Of a stretch of 64,000 nucleotides of DNA, positions 1 through 8,233 are shown piece after piece. Both the position numbers and the translations under genes were made by a program. The stretch covers positions 186,001 to 250,000 of the forward strand of contig JACJYG010000007.1 in the NCBI GenBank assembly GCA_020636215.1. The letters are read 5' to 3'. Below the pieces are notes generated by a model. The model did no database searches, was not told where the DNA came from, and worked only from the letters and a program-made list of their open reading frames with translations. The DNA comes from Lewinellaceae bacterium (GTDB lineage: Bacteria; Bacteroidota; Bacteroidia; Chitinophagales; Saprospiraceae). The stretch's first letter is position 1, and each line of letters opens with the position of its first letter.

Positions 1-43
1 CGGGCCTGCACATCAAGGAATTCTCAAAAAATGGTTTCCGCTT

Positions 44-74
44 TTGTCTTTTACAAAAAGAAGCTTTAACTTTG
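44..74 (+). promoter_or_regulatory. rpsT promoter
   Basis: TAACTTTG at 67-74 matches the Bacteroidota -7 consensus TAnnTTTG, and a TTG lies at 44-46, 20 bases upstream, the usual distance for the -33 element. Transcription would begin near base 80, about 40 bases before the rpsT start codon. Confidence 0.65.
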
Positions 75-119
75 CACCTCGTTTGGAAAATCAGTCAAAA
101 AGAAAAATTCTTTTAATAG

Positions 120-374
120 ATGGCACACCATAAATCAGCAAAGAAACGCATCGGCCAAGACGCTATCCGCCGCCTTCGCAACCGTTTCTACAAGAAGACG
201 ACACGGACTTCTATCAAGCACTTACGCGAAATGACCGATAAGGCCGCCGCCGAGCAGTTCCTGCCCAAAGTACTGAGCATGATCGACCGCCTCGCCAAGC
301 GCGGCACCTGGCATAAGAACAAAGCCTCCAACCTGAAGGGCAAACTGATGCGCCACGTCGGCCATCTCGCCTAA
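120..374 (+). CDS. rpsT: 30S ribosomal protein S20
   Basis: The 84-residue basic protein is S20, a primary 16S rRNA-binding protein of the small ribosomal subunit. It opens with the family signature MAHHKSAKKRI, continues with the RLRNRFYKKTTRTSIK helix and ends with the lysine-rich KNKASNLKGKLMRHV segment; the length is normal for the family. It has its own promoter and a rho-independent terminator just downstream, so it appears to be a single-gene unit. The start is unambiguous because the N-terminal motif begins at this ATG. Confidence 0.97.
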   Translation: MAHHKSAKKRIGQDAIRRLRNRFYKKTTRTSIKHLREMTDKAAAEQFLPKVLSMIDRLAKRGTWHKNKASNLKGKLMRHVGHLA

Positions 375-404
375 GTATCAGGCTTCGTTCAGGCTTTGCG
401 CACC

Positions 405-444
405 AAAAAGTGTATTCCATGTGTCATTGGGGTACACTTTTTGT
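405..444 (+). terminator. rpsT terminator
   Basis: Arms AAAAAGTGTA (405-414) and TACACTTTTT (433-442) form a perfect 10-bp stem whose distal arm supplies the U-run. It sits 31 bases after the rpsT stop codon. Confidence 0.75.
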
Positions 445-526
445 CTTTCTCAAGCTCCTCCCTCCTTTCGATCTGCAACTAGTAACCTTTTCATCCTCCC
501 CCTTCTCCCTTAATGCCGTCTTTTCG

Positions 527-534
527 TATATTTG
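527..534 (+). promoter_or_regulatory. paaE promoter -7 element
   Basis: TATATTTG matches TAnnTTTG exactly and lies 53 bases upstream of the paaE ATG. The same octamer is used upstream of paaA at 21385-21392. The palindrome at 538-553 begins three bases downstream, so a bound repressor would cover the start point. Confidence 0.6.
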
Positions 535-537
535 CAA

Positions 538-553
538 ACGAACGTTCATTCGT
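538..553 (+). promoter_or_regulatory. Putative PaaR (TetR) operator at paaE
   Basis: The 16-bp sequence ACGAACGTTCATTCGT has outer arms ACGAA and TTCGT. It shares length and outer arms with the perfect palindrome upstream of paaA (21351-21366). It overlaps the expected paaE transcription start. Assigning it to the TetR protein at 1742 is an inference from proximity and from the family's habit of binding such palindromes. Confidence 0.6.
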
Positions 554-587
554 TGGCGGAATAACTAAACAAACAATCCCCACGGCT

Positions 588-1661
588 ATGCCGAAATTCA
601 ATACGCTCAGGATCAAGGAAATTCGTCGGGAAACTGCGGACTGTGTCACATTGGCTTTCGAGGTGCCGGACGCTTTGTCGGAAGAATATCGCTTCATACA
701 AGGGCAACACCTCACTCTCAAAACCGAGATCGGAGGAGCAGAAGTGCGCCGTTCCTATTCCATCTGTGCCAGCCCGCTGAATGAAAGCATGCGGGTCGCT
801 ATCAAAAAAGTGGAAGGCGGCAGCTTTTCCACCTTCGCCAACGAACAACTGAAAGTGGGAGATACGCTTGAGGTAATGACTCCGATGGGGCGTTTTTATA
901 CCGAGCTCCGGCCCGATAATGAAAAACATTATGTGGCTTTTGCCGCCGGCAGTGGGATCACGCCTATTCTTTCCATCATGAAAGCCGTGCTGGAACAGGA
1001 ACCCAGGAGTGAGTTTACGCTCTTCTACGGCAACCGCCGGGCCGATTCCATTATCTTTCGCGAAGAGATCGAAGGGCTTAAAAATACGCACATGGGCCGC
1101 CTCAGCGTGCATCATATCCTGAGCCGGGAAAAGCAGGGCAGTAGCCTCTTCTCCGGCCGAATCGATGCCGAGAAATGCCGGGCGTTCTGCGATAAACTCA
1201 TCGATCCGCTCGAAGTAGACGAGTTCTTCCTCTGCGGCCCTCAGGACATGACGGATAGTATCCGCAATACGCTGATCGCTGAAGGCATCGACCCTAAACG
1301 GATACATTTCGAACTTTTTACGACCAGCCGGATCATGGCAAAGCGGCCCGCGGTGCGCAAGGAAGACAAAGGCCCGGCGGTGGAATCCCGCATCACTATC
1401 AAACTCGATGACAATACCTTTGAATTTCCACTGGCTTCCAATGGGGACACCATCCTTGACGCCGCGCTCAAAGCCGGCGCCGGACTGCCCTTCGCCTGCA
1501 AAGGCGGCGTCTGCTGTACCTGTCGCGCCAAACTAATAGAAGGTGAAGTAGAGATGGATGTCAACTACGCCCTCGAACCGGATGAGGTGGCGGCAGGGTA
1601 CATCCTCGCCTGCCAGGGGCACCCGAAAACGGATAAGGTCAGCCTGGATTTCGATGTGTGA
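588..1661 (+). CDS. paaE: Phenylacetyl-CoA epoxidase reductase subunit PaaE
   Basis: PaaE passes electrons from NADPH through FAD and a [2Fe-2S] cluster to the di-iron PaaA subunit of phenylacetyl-CoA 1,2-epoxidase. The 357-residue protein has an N-terminal flavodoxin-reductase domain with the FAD motif RRSYS (residues 54-58), a central NAD-binding domain (AAGSGITPILS, then FLCGPQDM), and a C-terminal plant-type ferredoxin domain. The ferredoxin ligands are Cys304, 309, 312 and 342 (C-x4-C-x2-C-x29-C). A longer reading frame opens at 513, but its start would lie upstream of the promoter and operator, so the ATG at 588 is chosen. The other epoxidase genes paaABC lie about 20 kb away at 21478-23759 under a promoter with a matching operator. 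The adjacent gene is a TetR regulator. Confidence 0.93.
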   Translation: MPKFNTLRIKEIRRETADCVTLAFEVPDALSEEYRFIQGQHLTLKTEIGGAEVRRSYSICASPLNESMRVAIKKVEGGSFSTFANEQLKVGDTLEVMTPMGRFYTELRPDNEKHYVAFAAGSGITPILSIMKAVLEQEPRSEFTLFYGNRRADSIIFREEIEGLKNTHMGRLSVHHILSREKQGSSLFSGRIDAEKCRAFCDKLIDPLEVDEFFLCGPQDMTDSIRNTLIAEGIDPKRIHFELFTTSRIMAKRPAVRKEDKGPAVESRITIKLDDNTFEFPLASNGDTILDAALKAGAGLPFACKGGVCCTCRAKLIEGEVEMDVNYALEPDEVAAGYILACQGHPKTDKVSLDFDV

Positions 1662-1741
1662 TTGTCAGGCAAACCCGCGGGCATATCGCCAAAGCCTGAA
1701 AAAATGTCCCCACGGGTTTGAAAAAAAGAATCCCTAAAACC

Positions 1742-2329
1742 ATGGCCACAACTGAAAAAGACAAACCGAAAAAACAACTCATCCGGGAAGCCGCTGCCCG
1801 GCTGTTTCGCGACAAAGGCTATTCCGCCACTTCCATGCGCGACCTGGCGGACGCCGTTCATCTGCGGGCTTCCAGCCTCTACAACCATATCAGTTCCAAA
1901 GAGGAGATACTCAAGGATATTTGCTTTGAGAATGCCTACCGATTCCTGGCCACCATGGAGGAAGTGGAGCAAATGGACGCCAGCGCTACACAAAAAGTGA
2001 TGGCCTTGCTGCACCTGCATATTCGCACCGCCACCGAAGACTTCACCTCTGTGACGGCCTTCAACGATGAGTGGCGACATCTCAGTGAGCCGGACCTCAG
2101 TGCGTTCAAGGCCCTGCGAAAAAACTACGAGGGGCGCTTTCAGGCTATCATCGAAGCAGGGATCCGGGCAGGGGAATTTCATTCCGTAGAACCGGCCATC
2201 GCGTTGCACACCCTTTTTTCTTCCGTGCGCTGGTTGTACGATTGGTATAAACCAGGGAAAAAGATCACTGCGGAGGATTTGGAGGAGCAGATGTGTAGGC
2301 TGTTGATGAAGGGGATGACAAAGCAGTGA
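1742..2329 (+). CDS. TetR family regulator, probably the phenylacetate repressor PaaR
   Basis: This 195-residue protein has a TetR-type helix-turn-helix at about residues 10-55 (LIREAAARLF, then SMRDLADAVHLRASSLYNHI) and an all-helical ligand-binding domain with a WxYDWYKPG-like end. It lies 80 bases after paaE on the same strand. TetR-type PaaR proteins in Thermus and in betaproteobacteria repress paa genes and respond to phenylacetyl-CoA, and similar palindromes lie at the paaE and paaA promoters here, so a PaaR role is likely but inferred. A TTG at 1718 would add eight residues; the ATG at 1742 is preferred. The gene converges with the helicase gene on the other strand, 39 bases away. Confidence 0.85.
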   Translation: MATTEKDKPKKQLIREAAARLFRDKGYSATSMRDLADAVHLRASSLYNHISSKEEILKDICFENAYRFLATMEEVEQMDASATQKVMALLHLHIRTATEDFTSVTAFNDEWRHLSEPDLSAFKALRKNYEGRFQAIIEAGIRAGEFHSVEPAIALHTLFSSVRWLYDWYKPGKKITAEDLEEQMCRLLMKGMTKQ

Positions 2330-2368
2330 TTGCTGTGCTTATTGCTGGAAAGGAGGGCGTTCCTTTTC

Positions 2369-4834
2369 TCAACGGCTAAGGCTCCGCAAATACTCCACCA
2401 CCATTTTGATCTGCCCGTAGGAGTAAGCCTCCTCGAAATAAGCCCGCGCTTCCGAAAGCGGGCCATCAGGATTAGCGGTAAGGTAGGCCGCTATCTTTTG
2501 GACCTCCTCCTCCGCGATCAGATCAAAAACACTCAATTGCCCCAGGCCGATGAAATGCGCCAGGTGCCCCTCGATCGTCGTGCGCACCAGCCCGCGTTCC
2601 GCGGCGATCTCTTCAATGCTTTTACCGGATTGGAATAGTTGTAAACTCACCGCCTTCGTGTCCGGTTTCGGAGCTTTTGGGACGGCAACTGCTTCCTCCA
2701 GGACAGGATTGGAGGCAGGTTGGATCTGATGCGCACGGCAATAATGCTCAATAATCGCCAGGAGTTCCGCACCATGCTGATTGATGCGCCTTTTGCCAAT
2801 GCCGTGTACCTTTTTCAACTGGGCGGTGTTCTGGGGTAGAACCTGCACCAGGCCGAGTAACGACTGAGCGGGCAGAATCATATATGGGGCTACACCTTTG
2901 TCTTCGGCTGCAGCCTTGCGCCAGGCTTCCAGTTGGGCGTACAGCTCGGGCTGGGGCGTATTTTGAGGAGTAGCCTCCGGCCGTATGGTGGGGGCCGCCG
3001 TGCGCTGCGCCTTCTGGAAGTCCAGTTCGGCATTCATCCGGGTGTTCAGGTAGTGCTGCGTAGCGAACCCTTTCTGGCTGGCGGTGAAGCAGGCCTGTTT
3101 GGCGAAAAGTTCTTTTTGCAGGTTTTCCAGCGTTTCCATGGCCACTTTTCGGACCTTCCTGTTATCCGTGATGATCTGGATATTTTTTGCTGCCGGCATC
3201 AATTCAACCTCGAGTTTTTCCGCAAACCAGGTACTGGCTTTCTGGACGCGGCTTTGCAGCGCTTCGTTCTCTTCCGGCAGGCCGCCCTGGCTGGACAAGT
3301 GCAGCAGCTGCCGTCGGAAGGCCTCTTCTACCGGGAAAACCTGATCCTGAACCAGGCTGGTGAGGGTTTGGAATTGCTGGGCGGCGCCGGGGTGAAGCGA
3401 GCCTTCGTGCTCCAGCAGTATTCGGTTGAAGCCTTCGAGGTATTGTTTCAGGGTGCTAAAGCTAAATAATTCGAGCAAGAGGGATTGCTGAAAAGCAGCT
3501 TTGTCTTTTTCCAGTTGAGCTTCATCGGGTGCATTTTTCTCCGCCGCTTCGGTAAAGTTTTTGACCGTTGTATCCGTCCGGATGCTGGAGTAGTTAATTT
3601 TAGATCGCAGGACGAGGCCCTCGAAGCTTTTGCACCGGCTCAACGCTACATATACCTGTCCATGGGCAAAGGCAGCCTGCGCGTCAAGCAGGACGCGCTC
3701 AAAGGTAAGGCCCTGGCTTTTGTGGATAGTGATGGCCCAGGCCAATCGGAGCGGATATTGGGTGAAAGTGCCTACGATATCCTCTTGTACTTCTTTAGCC
3801 TGCTCGTTCAAAGTATACTTCACGTTCATCCACTCGACGGCCGATACAACGATCTCCTCGGCTTCGCCCGGGCATAAAACCACCACCTCTTCTTCATCGA
3901 TACGGGTGACTTTGCCGATCTTGCCATTGTAAAAACGCTTCTCCGGCCCCAGGTCATTTTTGATGAACATGACCTGCGCACCGGCTTTCAGTTCCAGCAG
4001 TTCGTCGGCGGGGTAGGCATGGGCTGGAAAATCCCCCGACACTTCAGCCTTGAATCGGTGCGCCTCACCGGGAATGGCGGCCAGCTTCTGGGCATTGATC
4101 TGATGCGCCGAGGCATTGTGGGTGGTCAGGGTGATGTAGGCATCTTCTTCTTTTATGTCTTTATCCGGGAGGTAACGGCTATTCAAGGTGGCCAGGACGT
4201 CGGTGTCGATCTCGTTGTTGCGTACTTTATTCAACAGGCTGATGAAGGTGCTATCGGATTGCCGGTAGATATGCTTCAGTTCGATGGTGGCTGGTTTGGC
4301 CTGTTTCAGGGCCTGGCTGCTAAAGAAATAGGGGGTGTCGTAATGGGCGCGCAGCAGTTCCCATTCCTCATCCTTCACGACTGGCGGTAACTGATGCAGG
4401 TCGCCGATCATGAGCAATTGCACACCACCGAAAGGTTGGTAGGGATGCTTGTAACGCCGCAGCACCTCGTCGATGCCGTCCAGCAGGTCGGCGCGCACCA
4501 TGCTGATCTCATCGATGATGAGCAGATCCAGGTTTCGGATCAGTTTGATCTTCTCGCCGGAAAACCTGCGTTGCCGGGCCACTTCCCGCGCATTGCCCGG
4601 CAGGTAAGGCCCGAAGGGCAATTGGAAAAAAGAGTGGATGGTCATGCCCCGGGCATTGATGGCCGCTACGCCTGTGGGCGCCACCACGGCCAGCCGCTTG
4701 GGGGCTTCCTCTTTTATCCGGTGTAAAAAGGTGGTTTTGCCAGTGCCGGCCTTGCCGGTCAGGAAGATGCTTTTGTTGGTGTGGCAGACGTACTCGTAGG
4801 CGAGTTCGAGCTGGGGGTTGGTTTTGGGGTGCAT
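2369..4834 (-). CDS. Pif1-like helicase with HRDC and C-terminal HTH domains
   Basis: The 821-residue protein starts with a superfamily 1B helicase core like those of Pif1 and RecD2. Walker A is GKAGTGKT (residues 27-34), Walker B is LLIIDEISM near residue 110, and IGDLHQLPPV follows. The C-terminal UvrD-like motif is WAITIHKSQGLTFERV near residue 370. A linker of about 230 residues leads to an HRDC domain (about 640-710, with KKVHGIGKRRINQHG). The last 90 residues form an HTH_40-type helix-turn-helix (SIEEIAAERGLVRTTIEGHL). This three-part layout is common in Bacteroidota. The likely role is 5'-to-3' DNA unwinding in replication or repair. There are no operon partners, and a palindromic element lies just upstream at 4890-5053. 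Confidence 0.9.
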   Translation of the reverse strand: MHPKTNPQLELAYEYVCHTNKSIFLTGKAGTGKTTFLHRIKEEAPKRLAVVAPTGVAAINARGMTIHSFFQLPFGPYLPGNAREVARQRRFSGEKIKLIRNLDLLIIDEISMVRADLLDGIDEVLRRYKHPYQPFGGVQLLMIGDLHQLPPVVKDEEWELLRAHYDTPYFFSSQALKQAKPATIELKHIYRQSDSTFISLLNKVRNNEIDTDVLATLNSRYLPDKDIKEEDAYITLTTHNASAHQINAQKLAAIPGEAHRFKAEVSGDFPAHAYPADELLELKAGAQVMFIKNDLGPEKRFYNGKIGKVTRIDEEEVVVLCPGEAEEIVVSAVEWMNVKYTLNEQAKEVQEDIVGTFTQYPLRLAWAITIHKSQGLTFERVLLDAQAAFAHGQVYVALSRCKSFEGLVLRSKINYSSIRTDTTVKNFTEAAEKNAPDEAQLEKDKAAFQQSLLLELFSFSTLKQYLEGFNRILLEHEGSLHPGAAQQFQTLTSLVQDQVFPVEEAFRRQLLHLSSQGGLPEENEALQSRVQKASTWFAEKLEVELMPAAKNIQIITDNRKVRKVAMETLENLQKELFAKQACFTASQKGFATQHYLNTRMNAELDFQKAQRTAAPTIRPEATPQNTPQPELYAQLEAWRKAAAEDKGVAPYMILPAQSLLGLVQVLPQNTAQLKKVHGIGKRRINQHGAELLAIIEHYCRAHQIQPASNPVLEEAVAVPKAPKPDTKAVSLQLFQSGKSIEEIAAERGLVRTTIEGHLAHFIGLGQLSVFDLIAEEEVQKIAAYLTANPDGPLSEARAYFEEAYSYGQIKMVVEYLRSLSR

Positions 4835-4889
4835 GGTTTTTTTAATTGCGCACTGCTATTTTATTTTGCTTGTCCTTGATAGTCAACTT

Positions 4890-5053
4890 AGAACGTGTTT
4901 AAAATTAATCCTTTCGCTAATATGAGTGTCTCTCTTTGCCGGGCTTCGGCTATTTTTCGGCACGTACCTTCCAGGTATGCGCCGAAAAATGAGCCTCGCG
5001 CGGCTTTGAGATCCATCTCATATTAACTGAAAAACTAAATTTAAACACGTTCT
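4890..5053. repeat. 164-bp long imperfect palindrome (MITE-like)
   Basis: The ends AGAACGTGTTTAAA (4890-4903) and TTTAAACACGTTCT (5040-5053) are perfect 14-bp inverted repeats. Pairing continues inward through TAATATGAG with CTCATATTA, through TTTTTCGGC with GCCGAAAAA, to a central TACCT-TCC-AGGTA hairpin, so almost the whole element folds on itself. TTA flanks both ends outside a 13-bp core and could be a target duplication. No coding capacity is seen. A miniature transposable element or a large REP-type unit both fit. Confidence 0.7.
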
Positions 5054-5072
5054 TAGTTTATAGCCTATTTGG

Positions 5073-5678
5073 TCATACGAAAATTTCTTTCAGGTCCACA
5101 GCCAGTTCGGGGAAAATGGTGGACCGCAAGGGGCCTTCCTCGGTAACGGGGGCTAATCCGATAAAAATGCCGGCCTCATTGAGTACGTAGATAAGCACCA
5201 CTTTTTCTGCGGGGTTGACGATCCAGTATTCCCGTACCCCGGCCTCTTCATAGGCGCGGAATTTTTCCCCCATCTCCTTGGAGCTGTTGCCGGGCGAGAG
5301 GATCTCCACCATCAGGTCGGGCGCGCCGGCGCACCCGCGCTCATCGAGCTTGTCAGGGTCGCAAATGACGCAGAGGTCGGGCTGGACTACTGTGGTGTCC
5401 TGTCCTTTTTTGCTACTTACCGGTAGTCGCACATCGAAGGGGGCGGCGAAGACCTGACAGTTCTTTTTTTCAAAGAAGTTGAAAAGCTTAGCCGTAAAAA
5501 AGGTGGCAAGCTTTTGATGCAATACACTTGGCGCCGGGCTCATGCGGAACAACTTTCCTCGGATGAGCTCCACGCGCTCCTGGAATTGCCACAGCAAGTA
5601 ATCGGTATAGGTATAGCTGCCCTCGGGGTCGAGGTCGGAGAATTGGGTTATATTTTTTGGGAGCTCCACTGTTTTCAT
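5073..5678 (-). CDS. Uma2 family (DUF820) putative endonuclease, intact copy
   Basis: This 201-residue protein belongs to the Uma2/DUF820 family, which has a restriction-endonuclease-like fold. The typical features are VQPDLCVICDPDKLDERG, then PDLMVEILSPGNSSKEM, then KFRAYEEAGVREYWIVNP, holding the acidic and lysine positions of a PD-(D/E)xK-like core. The family expands in many cyanobacteria and Bacteroidota and its biological role is unsettled. The ATG overlaps the TGA of the upstream paralogue by the ATGA arrangement, so the pair was probably co-translated before the upstream copy was broken. Confidence 0.85.
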   Translation of the reverse strand: MKTVELPKNITQFSDLDPEGSYTYTDYLLWQFQERVELIRGKLFRMSPAPSVLHQKLATFFTAKLFNFFEKKNCQVFAAPFDVRLPVSSKKGQDTTVVQPDLCVICDPDKLDERGCAGAPDLMVEILSPGNSSKEMGEKFRAYEEAGVREYWIVNPAEKVVLIYVLNEAGIFIGLAPVTEEGPLRSTIFPELAVDLKEIFV

Positions 5679-6278
5679 ACAAAAACCTCTTTTAGATCAC
5701 CTACCAGTTCGGGAAAGATCGCAGACTTCAGAGGTCCTTCTATGGTGACGAAGGCCAAGGTACCAATGAACACCCCTTCCTCATTGAGTACATAGATAAG
5801 CACCACTTTTTCTGCGGGGTTGACGATCCAGTATTCCCGTACTCCGGCTTCTTCATAGGCGCGGAATTTCCCCCATCTCCTTGGAGCTGTTGCCGGGCGA
5901 GAGGATCTCCACCATCAGGTCGGGTGCGCCGGCGCACCCGCGCTCATCAAGCTTGTCAGGGTCGCAAATGACGCAGAGGTCGGGCTGGACCACCGTGGTG
6001 TCCTGTCCTTTTTTGCTACTTACCGGTAGTCGTACATCGAAGGGGGCGGCGAAAACCTGGCAGGTTTTATGATGAAAAAAGTTAAATAATATTCTGCTTA
6101 TTTCACGAGATATCTGCTGGTGAGCCAGATTCGGCGCCGGGCTCATGCGGAACAACTTTCCTCGGATAAGCTCCACGCGTTCCTGGAATTGCCACATCAG
6201 GTAATCAGCATAGGTATAGCTGCCCTCGGGGTCGAGTTGCGACAAATCCGTAATAACAGGAAGTGTGGGCGTCTGCAT
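5675..6278 (-). pseudogene. Uma2 family paralogue, frameshifted
   Basis: This is a tandem copy of the gene at 5073-5678. The reading frame starts at 6278 and is intact to about residue 137 (EILSPGNSSKEMGE). There a run of five T in the intact copy is reduced to three (near 5868), and the frame is lost. The remaining sequence in the shifted frame still encodes the family C-terminus ending in a TGA at 5675-5677. Total length is 604 bases against 606 in the intact copy, exactly a 2-bp deletion. The central part is nearly identical to the neighbour while residues about 50-68 differ. It could be a true pseudogene, a phase-variable tract or an assembly error. Confidence 0.8.
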
Positions 6279-6370
6279 GATTAATTAGCTTGTCCGCAAA
6301 AGAAGAAAAATACGAAAAAAATGGATGACTGGCAATCCCGGGCATTTAAATCAGGCCCTTCGTTTGATTA

Positions 6371-7690
6371 TTAATCACCAGCCGCCTTCTCATAACCGAT
6401 CTCCAGTTCATACGCCAGGCCCAATTCCGGCGTCGTGCTTCTGCCAACAATGGAGGAGGCGCCCTGGGCAGTTTGCTCCACCTTGCTAAAAAAGTCCGTC
6501 ACCAGGCTGATGATCAGAAAGAGAGAGAAACCTCCGAAATAGGTGCTAAAACCGGGGGTCGCATTAAAAATAAAAACGGAAAGCCCCGGCAAAATGCCGA
6601 TGATGCCCAGAAAAACTGCCAGGGGAAAGCCCAGGCGGTTAAACAACTGTCGGAAAAAATCCCAGCTGCCCTCCTCCTTGGCGCCCGGAATGGAAGCATC
6701 CCACTCCTCCAGCAGTTCTGTATAGTATCGGGGCGCCAGCACCACCGCTACGAAAATATAGGTAGCCAAAAAGATAAAGCAGAACGCAACGGCCATTGCC
6801 GGCAGCGATGCGGGATTGGAAAAGGTAAGGAGCATTCTGGCAAGCGCGTTGTCCGGGCCAGTAACGATGAGTGGCAATATTGCCAGAAAATTGAAGTAGG
6901 TGGCCAGCCCGAGCGGGAATTCATCCACCATATTGAGATGCACGCGCAAAGTGAGGTTTTCCCTTTTTTCGCCCATCTCCTCACGCTGATCCTTTAGTTT
7001 TAAAGGAATATACCGGATCGCCTGGGTGAGCGCCACAATGCCCACCAGGATTGCAAACCAGGCGCCCACTTCAATGCCCAGTTGAAGCAACTGGCCGGAC
7101 AGCAGCTTATTGCTGAGTTCCGTAAACAGCGCGCTGGGAAAGCCGATGAATAATTCGATACATAACAGCAGTATCCGGCCGTCCATCAAGCCCTGTTCGG
7201 AAATTTTATCGGCGATCCACATACAGGCCATCGCGCCGGCCACCAGAACAAGCCAGGTTAACAGGAGCGCAAATGCAGGGGTTTGAAAACCGAAAAAATT
7301 GGCTGAAATGGATTTAGAATAGGAGGCTGCCTGCAGCAGGGCGATTACCAGTGTAAGCCCTTTGACCCAACGCCGGATACTCCTTTCATTGCCCTCCTTG
7401 TTCCGGTACAGTATGGGAATGATCAGGGCCGCTATGAGGCTGGCCAGATAATAGGCCGAGACGCCCAGGGCCAATATAGATACATTGTGGGTGAAGGTGG
7501 AGCGTTCGTTCATCGCGTTCAGCGACTTAGCTAGGGAATCACCGCCAACATAATCCTGATAATACAACATTTCTGCCGGCACAAAGGGCAACAGGATGTT
7601 CAGCCCCAGCAGGTAGAGTAACAGATAGAAAAACGTTCGGATCAGCCTGGGCTTTACGGCTTCGTGGGTCAATAGATGGGGGAGTTGCAT
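6371..7690 (-). CDS. Diverged SecY-like translocase channel paralogue
   Basis: This multi-pass membrane protein of about 439 residues follows the order of SecY features in degenerate form. It begins with a basic N-terminus and TM1 (RLIRTFFYLLLYLLGLNILL). It then has VSILALGVSAYYLASLIAAL, which resembles SecY's FSIFALGIMPYITASIIIQL. Next come KGLTLVIALLQA (SecY YLTVVLALLQA), IADKISEQGLMDGRIL (SecY ITERGIGNGISL), the loop AIRYIPLKLK, and near the C-terminus IPGAKEEGSWDFFRQLFNRL before a paired TM segment ending FFSKVEQ. The C-terminal MRxYEGF-type tail of housekeeping SecY is replaced by a different acidic tail. Family assignment rests on my reading of these aligned motifs. No ribosomal or secA/secE genes are nearby. 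The start at 7690 gives a SecY-like N-terminus; upstream ATG codons at 7738 and 7759 are possible. Confidence 0.72.
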   Translation of the reverse strand: MQLPHLLTHEAVKPRLIRTFFYLLLYLLGLNILLPFVPAEMLYYQDYVGGDSLAKSLNAMNERSTFTHNVSILALGVSAYYLASLIAALIIPILYRNKEGNERSIRRWVKGLTLVIALLQAASYSKSISANFFGFQTPAFALLLTWLVLVAGAMACMWIADKISEQGLMDGRILLLCIELFIGFPSALFTELSNKLLSGQLLQLGIEVGAWFAILVGIVALTQAIRYIPLKLKDQREEMGEKRENLTLRVHLNMVDEFPLGLATYFNFLAILPLIVTGPDNALARMLLTFSNPASLPAMAVAFCFIFLATYIFVAVVLAPRYYTELLEEWDASIPGAKEEGSWDFFRQLFNRLGFPLAVFLGIIGILPGLSVFIFNATPGFSTYFGGFSLFLIISLVTDFFSKVEQTAQGASSIVGRSTTPELGLAYELEIGYEKAAGD

Positions 7691-8233
7691 TTGGATAAAG
7701 TTGTTTTTACTTTGGATTGGATGTTTTGGATTGATCATGAGGTTTGGGGGCCAAATCACCGACCGGTCAGATCATCTGCTCTGCCAATATACAATTCATT
7801 GCTCTTTCTAACGGAGTTTCATGTTCAATTGGTAGGTATTAAATGATAATATAATAGTGGAGATGGCGCCAAAAGTTCCCTGACAGAGGCTGTAGGGGAC
7901 ATAAACAGCAAACAGGAGTCATCCCGAATTTTGAGCCGCCAATCAGCCGCCAATCAGCGATACTTTTTGGGATACTCCTCAAAGCCCGCATACGGGCTTT
8001 GAGGATGTTGATACTATGGATGAGGAGGCTTCACAACAAAAAGAACTTTAATGGGCGGCTTCTCTCATCAATAGCATCAACTTAGTATCCCTGCCGGCCT
8101 GCGGCACAGCAGGCGGGCTCCGCCGATCAGGCGTAGTATCGGCCCCGGCCCGAATGGGCAGGGGCCGAGCATCTTCCGGGAAGGCGTCCGGGTTCTTGTT
8201 TCAAAGAACTACGGTAGAACGCTTATCTACTCG
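7691..8233. other. Intergenic region with a repeat-B element
   Basis: No gene is seen. The segment 7960-8120 is a repeat-rich block (separate entry). Upstream, GCCGCCAATCA occurs twice in tandem near 7936. The part nearest 7691 should carry the promoter of the SecY-like gene, but no exact TAnnTTTG could be assigned with confidence. Confidence 0.5.
7960..8120. repeat. Intergenic repeat family B, copy 1
   Basis: At its core is the hairpin CCTCAAAGCCCG-CATA-CGGGCTTTGAGG (7977-8004), with perfect 12-bp arms. Around it GTTGATACTATGGATGA pairs with TCATCAATAGCATCAAC, and GGGATACT pairs with AGTATCCC, giving nested stems. The distal part ATAGCATCAACTTAG followed by CCTGCCGGCCTGC recurs almost unchanged at 23901-23932 after a second CCTCA hairpin. 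Confidence 0.6.
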
